From the NCBI GenBank assembly GCA_963712565.1, contig CAVQIP010000017.1:1-64000 (forward strand): a stretch of 64,000 nt of DNA, given 5' to 3'. Every line of letters begins with the position of its first letter. Positions within the stretch are counted from its first letter, which is position 1. The notes beneath the pieces were generated by a model, which saw only the letters and a list, made by a program, of their open reading frames with translations, was not told the DNA's origin and searched no databases. The DNA comes from VAZQ01 sp963712565. Lineage in GTDB: Bacteria > Pseudomonadota > Alphaproteobacteria > Rhizobiales > Xanthobacteraceae. This document shows, in pieces, positions 55,177 to 62,928 of this stretch. The translations under genes and the position numbers were made by a program.

Positions 55177-56214
55177 ATGCCGGCTCGCAACATCCATCTG
55201 GTCGGCAGCGTTCCCCTTGCCAATGCGCGCGAGGTGTTCACGACGGTCGCCGCGGCGCTGGGGCCGCGCCTGCTGCGCATCCCCGATGGCGAGACCGGCG
55301 AGCGCAGCGACTGGATCGCGCACCTCGAAACCGTCTTTGCCGACAATCCGGCGCTGGAAAAATCCGACGAGGTGTTTCGTCTGCACGCGACGGCGCCCGC
55401 ACACACGCGTTACCGGCTCAAGCCGGGCACGGCGGCGAAGGACCTGAGCTTCGGCAATCTGTTCTATGCCGACAACGCGATCCGCTCGTATCGGGATTTT
55501 GCCGAGCTCAAGCAACAGGGGAAAATTCCGGCGCACTGCCGCTTCCAGGTCGATCTCGTTCCCGCCCATTCGGTGGTCTGGCTGTTTCTGCAGGACCACC
55601 TGCATCGGGCGGTCGACCCGATCTACAACGAAGCCGTGCGGCGCGAGATCGACAAGCTAGCGCGCGCCATCCCGCACGATCAGCTTGCGATCCAGTTCGA
55701 TGTCGCCTCCGCCGTGTTCGCCCGCTTGCAACGCAACGAGCCCGGCGCCTACGGGCGGGACAAGCGGGAAATGATCGAGACTTTCGGAACCATTCTGATC
55801 GGGCTCGCCGAGCACGTTCCGGCCGGTGTCGAGCTGCTGTTTCATTTCTGCTACGGCGATTCGAATCATCGGCACGTGGTCGAGCCCGTCGACATGGGCG
55901 ACATGGTCGCGCTCGCGAACCATCTTTCGCGCGGGCTCGCACGCTCGATCCAGCTCATTCACATGCCGGTTCCGCGCGATCGCGCCGACGACGCCTATTT
56001 CGAGCCGCTCTCCCGGCTCGCGCTCGGGCCGGAAACGGAGCTTTGCCTCGGCCTCGTGCACTACACCGACGGGATCGCCGGCACGCGTCGGCGCCTCGCG
56101 GCGGCAGAAAAATATGTGAAGAACTTCTCGATCGCGACCGAATGCGGGTTCGGCCGCCGGCCGGCCGCTACTATACCGACGCTGCTGCGAATTCACGCCG
56201 AGGCGGCTGAATAG
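55177..56214 (+). CDS. MetE-like / UROD-fold hypothetical protein
   Basis: A 345-residue TIM-barrel-like protein resembling the catalytic half of cobalamin-independent methionine synthase. It starts NIHLVGSVPLANAREVFTTVAAALGPRLLRIPDGETGERSDWI, and has QVDLVPAHSVVWLFLQD and FHFCYGDSNHRHVVEPVDMGDM. The zinc-binding Cys set of true MetE is not obvious, so a different methyl- or carbon-transfer role is possible. It follows glpX by 20 bp and may be cotranscribed with it and with the downstream GNAT. ATG 55177 has only a distant purine-rich site. Confidence 0.6.
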   Translation: MPARNIHLVGSVPLANAREVFTTVAAALGPRLLRIPDGETGERSDWIAHLETVFADNPALEKSDEVFRLHATAPAHTRYRLKPGTAAKDLSFGNLFYADNAIRSYRDFAELKQQGKIPAHCRFQVDLVPAHSVVWLFLQDHLHRAVDPIYNEAVRREIDKLARAIPHDQLAIQFDVASAVFARLQRNEPGAYGRDKREMIETFGTILIGLAEHVPAGVELLFHFCYGDSNHRHVVEPVDMGDMVALANHLSRGLARSIQLIHMPVPRDRADDAYFEPLSRLALGPETELCLGLVHYTDGIAGTRRRLAAAEKYVKNFSIATECGFGRRPAATIPTLLRIHAEAAE

Positions 56215-56247
56215 GGCAGGCAGCACCTGCCGATCGCGGGTCGCCGC

Positions 56248-56700
56248 ATGGCCGCATCCGATATCGTCATCCGCCCGATCCGCGCGGATGAGCGCGCCGA
56301 CTGGGAGCCGCTGTGGAAAGGCTATCAGGCCTTCTACAGGGTTGCGATCTCGGGCGAGACCACGAGCGTGACCTGGGCGCGCCTGCACGACCCGGCGGAA
56401 CCGATGCACGCGCTCGGCGCCTATGCCGGCGGCCGGCTTTGCGGGATCGTGCACTATCTCTTTCACCGCTCGTGCTGGACCATCGGCGACTATTGTTATC
56501 TACAGGACCTCTTCGTCGCCGAAGGCGCGCGCAATCTCGGGCTCGGCCGCGCGCTGATCGCAGCGGTGGAGGAAAGGGCGCGTGCCACGGGCGCGAGCCG
56601 GATTTACTGGCTCACGCATGAGAGCAATGCCAGCGCGCGGGCTCTCTACGACAAGCTGGCGGAGCGCTCCGGCTTCATTCAATATCGCAAGCTATTTTGA
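56248..56700 (+). CDS. GNAT-family N-acetyltransferase
   Basis: A 150-residue GNAT. It opens IVIRPIRADERADWEPLWKGYQAFY; the acetyl-CoA-binding stretch is LQDLFVAEGARNLGLGRALIAAVEERA, and ASARALYDKLAERSGFIQYRK is the final motif. Similar to small acetyltransferases of unknown substrate found beside recJ in rhizobia. It follows the MetE-like gene by 33 bp and precedes recJ by 18 bp. Confidence 0.85.
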   Translation: MAASDIVIRPIRADERADWEPLWKGYQAFYRVAISGETTSVTWARLHDPAEPMHALGAYAGGRLCGIVHYLFHRSCWTIGDYCYLQDLFVAEGARNLGLGRALIAAVEERARATGASRIYWLTHESNASARALYDKLAERSGFIQYRKLF

Positions 56701-56718
56701 ACCAATTCGCCGCGTAGC

Positions 56719-58560
56719 ATGACCATCGCCCAAACCGCACCGATCAGCCTATCGCGGCGCCCCTTTCTCGGCGTTGAGCGCTCGGCCTGCGGGCGCGCCT
56801 GGCGCGACCGGCTCGACGAGCAGGGCGCCGCCCGCGCGCTCGTGATCGCACAACGCCACGGCGATGTGCCCGAGCTGCTGGCGCGCATTCTCGCCGGCCG
56901 CGCCGTCGAGGCGGAAGGGGTCGCAAGCTTCCTCGATCCGACCGTGCGGACGCTGATGCCGGACCCCGACACGCTCGCCGACATGCCGGTGGCGGCGACG
57001 CGGCTGGCGGATGCCATCGCGCGCAACGAAACGATCGCCATCTTCGGCGACTACGACGTGGACGGTGCGACGTCGGCGGCGGTGCTCGGGCGCTACCTGC
57101 GCCACTGCGGGCTTCGTCCCATCATCCACATCCCCGATCGCCTGTTCGAAGGCTACGGGCCGAACGCGGAGGCGATCCGGGCGCTCGCCGCGCAAGGCGC
57201 GACGCTGCTCGTCACCGTCGATTGCGGCACCACCAGCCACGAGCCGCTCCTGGAGGCGCGCCGGCTCGGCCTCGATGTCATCGTGATCGACCATCACCAG
57301 GCCGACGAACAGCTTCCTCCCGCGCTCGCGGTGGTCAATCCCAACCGGCTCGATGAGCTCTCGACGCTGGGCCACCTCGCCGCCGTCGGCCTCGTGTTCA
57401 TGACCGTGGTCGCGGTCAACCGCGAGCTGCGAGCGCGCGGATACTGGACGCCGGAGCGGGGCGAGCCCGATCTCCTCGGCTTGCTCGACCTGGTCGCGCT
57501 CGGGACCGTTGCCGACGTGGTGCCGCTCAAGGGCCTCAACCGCGCGTTCGTCGCCAAGGGGCTTCTGGCGCTGCGTCGGCGCGACAATCCCGGCCTCACC
57601 GCCTTGATGGATGTCGCGCGGCTCGGCGGCCCGCCGGAGCCCTGGCATCTCGGTTTCCTCCTCGGCCCCCGCATCAATGCCGGCGGCCGCATCGGTCGCG
57701 CCACGCTCGGCGTCGATCTGCTCATGGCGGACGATCCGTCGGAATGCGCGCGGCTCGCCGCCGAGCTCGACCGCCTCAACCGCGAGCGCCAGTCGATCGA
57801 GCTCGCGACCGTCGCGCAGGCCGAGGCCGAGGCCATGGCCGCGCTCGGCAGCGAGGAGAAGAGTCCCGTCGTCGTCACCGCCGCCGAAGGCTGGCATCCC
57901 GGCGTGGTCGGCCTTGTCGCCGCCCGCCTCAAGGAGCGGTTTGGACGGCCCGCCTTTGCCATCGCGCTCGAACCGGGAGGCATCGGCACCGGCTCCGGCC
58001 GTTCGATCGCGGGCGTCGATCTCGGGCGCGCGGTGCGCCAAGCGGTGGCCGCCGGTGTCATCGTCAAGGGCGGCGGCCACGCCATGGCGGCCGGCGTCAC
58101 CCTGACGAAGGATCGCCTGAGCTCCTTCCGCGCCCATCTCGAAGATGCGCTCGCCGGCGCGGTCGAAGCGGCGCGGCGCGAGGATGCACTGCTGATCGAC
58201 GGAGCGCTCAGCGCCGCCGCTGCCAACAGCGACACCGTGGCGACGATCGCGCGCGCGGGTCCCTTCGGCGCGGGCAATCCGGAGCCGGTGATCGCGCTCC
58301 CCGCCCACACCCTGGTCTATGCCGAGGAGGTCGGGCAAGCCCATATGCGCGCGCGGCTGCGCGCCCGCGACGGTTCGATCGTCAACGCCATCGCGTTCCG
58401 CGCCGCCGGGCAAAGGCTCGGCATCGCGCTTGAGCAGAGCCGCGGGCAATCCGTGCACGCGGCCGGCACCTTGTGCCTCGACCGCTGGAACGGGGTCGAG
58501 CGGGTGCAGTTGCGGCTCGTCGACGTGGCGCCGGCCGAGGCGGGGCTCGGGCCGCACTAG
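56719..58560 (+). CDS. recJ: Single-stranded-DNA-specific exonuclease RecJ
   Basis: A 613-residue 5'-3' ssDNA exonuclease. DHH-family metal motifs are visible: GDYDVDGATSAAVL (110-123), VTVDCGTT, VIDHHQADEQLP (189-200), and the DHHA1 motif KGGGHAMAAGVTL in the second domain, with an OB fold at the end. RecJ acts with RecFOR in gap repair and in mismatch repair. Since recR in this window carries an early stop, the same pathway may be partly affected. ATG 56719; no strong Shine-Dalgarno. Confidence 0.95.
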   Translation: MTIAQTAPISLSRRPFLGVERSACGRAWRDRLDEQGAARALVIAQRHGDVPELLARILAGRAVEAEGVASFLDPTVRTLMPDPDTLADMPVAATRLADAIARNETIAIFGDYDVDGATSAAVLGRYLRHCGLRPIIHIPDRLFEGYGPNAEAIRALAAQGATLLVTVDCGTTSHEPLLEARRLGLDVIVIDHHQADEQLPPALAVVNPNRLDELSTLGHLAAVGLVFMTVVAVNRELRARGYWTPERGEPDLLGLLDLVALGTVADVVPLKGLNRAFVAKGLLALRRRDNPGLTALMDVARLGGPPEPWHLGFLLGPRINAGGRIGRATLGVDLLMADDPSECARLAAELDRLNRERQSIELATVAQAEAEAMAALGSEEKSPVVVTAAEGWHPGVVGLVAARLKERFGRPAFAIALEPGGIGTGSGRSIAGVDLGRAVRQAVAAGVIVKGGGHAMAAGVTLTKDRLSSFRAHLEDALAGAVEAARREDALLIDGALSAAAANSDTVATIARAGPFGAGNPEPVIALPAHTLVYAEEVGQAHMRARLRARDGSIVNAIAFRAAGQRLGIALEQSRGQSVHAAGTLCLDRWNGVERVQLRLVDVAPAEAGLGPH

Positions 58561-58763
58561 GAACGGCATGTTCGCGACATCGGCATTCGGCCGGCAGGCG
58601 ATCTCGCTACCACGGTCCGGTTCCTCATCGGAGCGGGCTTGCGCGTGACGATGACGCTCGGCTGCCGGTTGCCACAACGCCGGCAAGGAGATGGTTGCTC
58701 CGGTAGCGGCGGGATGGCTATCTAGCCGCGTCAAAGCCGGGTCCAGCAGAAAGACCAGGGACG

Positions 58764-59753
58764 ATGTCGAAGCTGCAACTGTCAGTCGCGGTCGGCAATT
58801 ACGACCGCGTGCGGCCGCTGATCGACGGCGCGGTCCAGATCGACGGCGTCGATCCGGTGTTCATGAACCTGCCGCCGGAGGAGATCTTCTTTCGCGCCTT
58901 CCGCAGCGAGGATTTCGACATCTGCGAATTGTCGCTGTCGAGCTTCACGGTGAAGACCGCCGAGCGCAGCTGTCCCTATGTCGGCCTGCCCGCGTTCGTG
59001 TCGCGCGCGTTCCGGCACAATTCGATCTATGTGCGGCGGGACCGCATCAAGTCGCCCGCCGATCTCAAGGGCAGGCGCGTGGGGCTGCCGGAATATCAGC
59101 TCACCGCCTGCGTGTGGGCGCGCATCATCCTGGAGGACGACCACGGCGTGAAGCCGTCGGACATCGTGTGGGTGAGGGGCGGCATCGAGCACCCCGGGCG
59201 GCCGGAGAAGATCACGATCAAGCTCCCGCCCGGCGTACGCATGGAGGACGCGCCCGCCGGCGCCACCATCTCGGAACTGCTGGAGCGCGGCGACATCGAT
59301 GGCTTCATCGCGCCGCGCGTGCCGAGCCTCGCCGCCAAGAACAATCCCGATATCGGCTGGCTGTTCGCCGATCCGATCGCCGCCGGACGGGACTATTTCA
59401 GCCGCACCGGCATTTTTCCGATCATGCATGTCACCGGCGTGCGGCGCGCGCTGGTGGAAAAGCACCCGTGGCTGCCGGCGGCGGTTTTCAAGGCGTTCGC
59501 GCAGTCGAAGGCGAAGTGCCTCGACGCGCTCGAGGACACCGCCGCCAGCAAGGTCACGCTCCCGTTCGTGGAGGAGCAGCTGCGCGCCGCGCGCGCCTTC
59601 ATGGGCAACGATTTCTGGTCCTATGGGCTCGCGCCGAACCGCAAGGTGCTGGAGACGTTCCTGCGTCACCACCATGCGCAGGGGCTGTCGTCGCGCCTGG
59701 TGGCGCCGGAGGAGCTGTTCCATCCCGCCACCCACGAGAGCTTCGCGATTTAG
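58764..59753 (+). CDS. Pht5/NMT1-like solute-binding protein (no signal peptide seen)
   Basis: A 329-residue two-lobed binding-protein fold of the group annotated as 4,5-dihydroxyphthalate decarboxylase or ABC substrate-binding protein. Recognisable are PPEEIFFRAFRSEDFDICELSLSSF, HNSIYVRRDRIKSPADLKGRRVGLPEYQLTACVWARIIL, GGIEHPGRPEKI and PIMHVTGVRRALVEKHPWL. No hydrophobic leader precedes SKLQLSVAVGNYDRVRPL, so it is probably cytoplasmic and an enzyme or sensor rather than a transporter receptor. GGGACG lies before the ATG. The 200 bp in front hold no feature I can name. Confidence 0.72.
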   Translation: MSKLQLSVAVGNYDRVRPLIDGAVQIDGVDPVFMNLPPEEIFFRAFRSEDFDICELSLSSFTVKTAERSCPYVGLPAFVSRAFRHNSIYVRRDRIKSPADLKGRRVGLPEYQLTACVWARIILEDDHGVKPSDIVWVRGGIEHPGRPEKITIKLPPGVRMEDAPAGATISELLERGDIDGFIAPRVPSLAAKNNPDIGWLFADPIAAGRDYFSRTGIFPIMHVTGVRRALVEKHPWLPAAVFKAFAQSKAKCLDALEDTAASKVTLPFVEEQLRAARAFMGNDFWSYGLAPNRKVLETFLRHHHAQGLSSRLVAPEELFHPATHESFAI

Positions 59754-59801
59754 GGCGCTCGCGCTACGCGCCTGGACTCGTGAGGCGTTCGTCCCGCCTG
59801 C

Positions 59802-61646
59802 TCACGGCTTCTCCGTTCCGCGCAGCATGGCGGCGGTCGTGATCGCCGAGTAACCCGGCTCGACCCGCACGTCGACCACCGCCACCCCGCCGTCTTCGAC
59901 CGCCGCGATCGCCTGCTCGAAGGTCGGCAACAGATCGCGCGTCTTGGTGACGGGGTCGAAGCCGACGGCGCCTTGCGCGCGCCCGAGCGCCGAGCAATCG
60001 ATGTCGGGATCGGAGATGCGCTGGCCGATCCAGCGGTTCTCGACCGGTCGATTGCGGATGCGGGCGACGCGCTCCTGGTGCAGTTCGTCGTTGAAGAACG
60101 AACGGTTGTTGCAGACGACGACGAGCAGCGGAATGCGGTAGTGTACCGCGGTCCAGATCGCGGTGGCGCCCATGAAGAAATCGCCGTCGCCGCAAATCGC
60201 GATCGGCAGCCGCCCCGAGCCCTTGAGGGCGAGCGCGGCGCCGACCGAGATGCCCGGCCCGCCGCCGACGCCGCCGCCCCCCTCCGAGCCGATATAGTCG
60301 AGCGGATCGCGGAACGGCCAGGTCGCCCCGTTCCACGAGAGCGGCAGATGGGTGAGCGTCACCGCGCGCTCGCCGACCGCGGCTCTGAGCGAGCGCGCGA
60401 GGTCATCGACCCGCAGCGGCCCGCTGGACGGCTCGTAGGGCGCCGCCTTCGCCTTCACCGCCGCCGGCTTGCGTGCGCGCGCGCCGCCGAGCGCGGCGAC
60501 GAGCTGCGGTACCGCCTGGTCGGGCGTCGTCGGCAGCAGCAGGTCGACCGGGGGCAGGATTTCGTAATCCATGCTCCAGCCGTTGTGGATGTGGAAGTCG
60601 GCGCTGACATTGATGATTTTGGCGGTCGGTGTTTCCTGGCCGAACGCCGCGCGCAGGCCGCCGGCGAGATCGACCCAATCGAGCGCGAGGATCACGTCCG
60701 CCGCCTTCAGCGCCTCGACCGCTTCGGGCACCATCGCGTTCGACGCCGGCGCGCCGGCGTGCAGCGGATGATCGGTGGGAAAGCCGCAGCCGATCTTGAG
60801 ATCGCTGATGACCTTGGCGTTGAGCGTCTCGGCCAGCGCGATGCGGTCGTTCCAGCCCTCCAGGCTGCGCGACACCCGGCCCATGAAGATGACCGGATGC
60901 TTGGCGCCCTTGAGCATCGCGGCGGCTTCCGCGATCAGTTCGGCGGAAGCGCTGGGGCTCGCCTGCGGCATGAAGCGGGCGGCATCGAGCGGCGCGAGCG
61001 GGGCGGCGAGCTTGGCTTCCTGCATCTCGGCATCGAGATTGATGTAGACCGGCCCCAGCGGCGCCGTATTCGCGATCCAGGTCGCGCGGATGAGCGCCTC
61101 GCGCGCGGCCGCGGGAGAGGCGGGCTGATCGTCCCATTTGGTGTAGTTGCGAACGATCGCGCCCTGGTCGCGCGCCGTGTGGATCCAGTCGATCCACGGC
61201 CGGCGTTTGGCGGCGTCGACCGGCCCGGTTGCGCCCAGCACGATGACCGGCGAGCGATCGCACCAGGCATTGAAGATCGCCATGGTGGCGTGGAACAGTC
61301 CCACATTGGAATGGACGGCTGCGGCCATCGCCTTGCCGGTCACCTTGGCGTAGCCGTGGGCGATGGCGACGGCGCTCTCCTCGTGCAGGCAGAGCAGCAT
61401 CTGCGGCGTCTCGTTGCCGAGGAAATTCACGATCGAGTCGTGCAAGCCGCGGTAGCTCGCGCCGGGATTGAGGGCGATGTAGGGAATTTCGAGCGCGCGC
61501 AGGGTGTCGGCTACGACGTCGCTGCCGAAACCCGGCGCGTTCGTGCCCGTCAGGTTGGCCGGGCGCTCGAGCGCGCGCAGCGAGGGGTGCGCCGCACTCG
61601 CAGGTTTCTCGGCAGCGGGCGCCGCCTTGGCTTTTGCAGTCGTCAC
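59802..61646 (-). CDS. Thiamine diphosphate-dependent enzyme (acetolactate synthase/benzoylformate decarboxylase-like)
   Basis: A 614-residue ThDP enzyme of the acetohydroxyacid-synthase superfamily. The catalytic Glu lies in LCLHEESAVAIAHGYAKVTG (Glu89/90). The middle domain has PVIFMGRVSRSLEGW, and the cofactor motif GDGDFFMGATAIWTAVHYRIPLLVVVCNN sits near residues 485-515. An Ala/Lys-rich N-terminal extension of about 30 residues and a basic linker (ARARKPAAVKAKAAP) are unusual. GTG 61646 is the start. No small ilvH-like subunit gene adjoins, so biosynthetic AHAS is unlikely. A decarboxylase or ligase role on an aromatic or 2-oxo acid is possible. Confidence 0.78.
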   Translation of the reverse strand: MTTAKAKAAPAAEKPASAAHPSLRALERPANLTGTNAPGFGSDVVADTLRALEIPYIALNPGASYRGLHDSIVNFLGNETPQMLLCLHEESAVAIAHGYAKVTGKAMAAAVHSNVGLFHATMAIFNAWCDRSPVIVLGATGPVDAAKRRPWIDWIHTARDQGAIVRNYTKWDDQPASPAAAREALIRATWIANTAPLGPVYINLDAEMQEAKLAAPLAPLDAARFMPQASPSASAELIAEAAAMLKGAKHPVIFMGRVSRSLEGWNDRIALAETLNAKVISDLKIGCGFPTDHPLHAGAPASNAMVPEAVEALKAADVILALDWVDLAGGLRAAFGQETPTAKIINVSADFHIHNGWSMDYEILPPVDLLLPTTPDQAVPQLVAALGGARARKPAAVKAKAAPYEPSSGPLRVDDLARSLRAAVGERAVTLTHLPLSWNGATWPFRDPLDYIGSEGGGGVGGGPGISVGAALALKGSGRLPIAICGDGDFFMGATAIWTAVHYRIPLLVVVCNNRSFFNDELHQERVARIRNRPVENRWIGQRISDPDIDCSALGRAQGAVGFDPVTKTRDLLPTFEQAIAAVEDGGVAVVDVRVEPGYSAITTAAMLRGTEKP

Positions 61647-61692
61647 GGGATGATCCTCGGGTTCCGGGGAAGCGAAGCCCCATAGAACCGGA

Positions 61693-62928
61693 TCAGAGGC
61701 CCTGGCGCAACCGGGCCAGCAGCTTCACGCCGGCATAGCCGTCGGCCGGCTGCATTCCCACTTTGCGCTGGAAATTGCGCACCGCGAGCATGGTGTCGTT
61801 GCCGACCCGGCCGTCGGTACCGCCGGTATTGAAGCCGAGCGTGGTCAGCCGTTGCTGGATTTCCTGCACTTCCGCCAGCGTCGGCGCGCGCTCGCCGCCG
61901 GGGAAAGGCTGCACGAACGGCCCGCCGCCCATGATGCGGTCGCCGAGATGCACGATCGACAAGGTGTAGTTCATGGACGGGTTGTAGGAGCGCACCGCAT
62001 AGAAATTCGGGCCGAGCAGGAAGGCGGGTCCGCCCGGCGCCGGCGCCCACAGTTTTGCCGATGCATTGAGCTGCGGGAACGCCTTGCCGTCGGCGCGCGT
62101 CACGCCGGCCCGTTGCCAGGTCTCGTAACTGCGCGACGCTCCTTGCCCGGTGGTCCCGGCGACGCCACGGACCTCGTAGCCCCAGTGTTCGCCCGCGCGG
62201 TACTTGCCGCGCTTGACCAGGTATTGCGCCGTGCCGGCGAGCGCGTCGTCGGGCTTGCCGAATGGCGACACCCGGCCGTCGCCATCATAGTCGAGCCCGA
62301 CATTGAGCCACACTTCCGGCATCCACTGGGCATGACCCATGGCGCCGGCCCAGGATCCGCGCATCTCCTCGGGCGTACTCCAGCCGCGATCGATGATGAC
62401 GAGCGCGTTGAGCAGTTCCTGCTCCCAATAGGAGCGGCGGCGCGGCTCGCCCCAGGCCAGCGCCGCGAGCGCCGGGATGACCGGGCGCATGTGGTTCTTC
62501 TGGACATCCGGATCGCCGAACGCCGACTCAATGCCCCACAGCCCGAGCATGACCGAGCGGTCGACGCCGTAGTCCTTCTCGATGCGCGTAAGGAGGGCGG
62601 CGTATTCCTTCGCCTTCTCCTTGCCGGTGGTGATCCGCCAATCGGAGACGCGGCGATTGAGATATTGCCAGAGCTGCTCCTTGAATTCGGGCTGCGAACG
62701 GTCGAGCTCAAATACCGCCGTGTCGGGCCTGACGTTGCTCATGACCCGGCTGTAGGTAGCGTCGGATATGCCCCGGGCGCGGGCCCGCGCGCGGAAGGCT
62801 GCGACCCATTGGTCGAATGATGATTTGCTGCCCTGCGCCCGCGCGCTGACGCTCCACGCCGCGATGGCTCCTGCCAAGATCGGCAGGCACGCTCGCCGTG
62901 ACAGTAGAAGATTGCTCCACTCGTTCAT
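61693..62928 (-). CDS. Lytic murein transglycosylase (MltB family) with peptidoglycan-binding domain
   Basis: A 411-residue exported enzyme that cleaves glycan strands of peptidoglycan to anhydroMurNAc products, the later cargo of AmpG. The signal peptide (residues 1-31) is followed by FDQWVAAFRARARARGISDATY. The catalytic Glu134 is in LGLWGIESAFGD, with the family motifs RGSWAGAMGHAQWMP and YDGDGRVSPF. The C-terminal PG_binding_1 domain (about 345-408) has LTTLGFNTGGTDGRVGNDTMLAVRNFQRKVG. Its start overlaps the end of the upstream M23 frame by 221 bp. Confidence 0.9.
   Translation of the reverse strand: MNEWSNLLLSRRACLPILAGAIAAWSVSARAQGSKSSFDQWVAAFRARARARGISDATYSRVMSNVRPDTAVFELDRSQPEFKEQLWQYLNRRVSDWRITTGKEKAKEYAALLTRIEKDYGVDRSVMLGLWGIESAFGDPDVQKNHMRPVIPALAALAWGEPRRRSYWEQELLNALVIIDRGWSTPEEMRGSWAGAMGHAQWMPEVWLNVGLDYDGDGRVSPFGKPDDALAGTAQYLVKRGKYRAGEHWGYEVRGVAGTTGQGASRSYETWQRAGVTRADGKAFPQLNASAKLWAPAPGGPAFLLGPNFYAVRSYNPSMNYTLSIVHLGDRIMGGGPFVQPFPGGERAPTLAEVQEIQQRLTTLGFNTGGTDGRVGNDTMLAVRNFQRKVGMQPADGYAGVKLLARLRQGL

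Noticed and set aside
56749..58734. Long minus-strand frame (661 codons) opposite recJ
   Set aside because: Antisense shadow of recJ caused by high GC; no recognisable domains or ribosome binding site.
59973..61685. Long plus-strand frame (570 codons) opposite the ThDP enzyme
   Set aside because: Antisense shadow; composition dominated by Arg/Ala/Gly/His, no motif.
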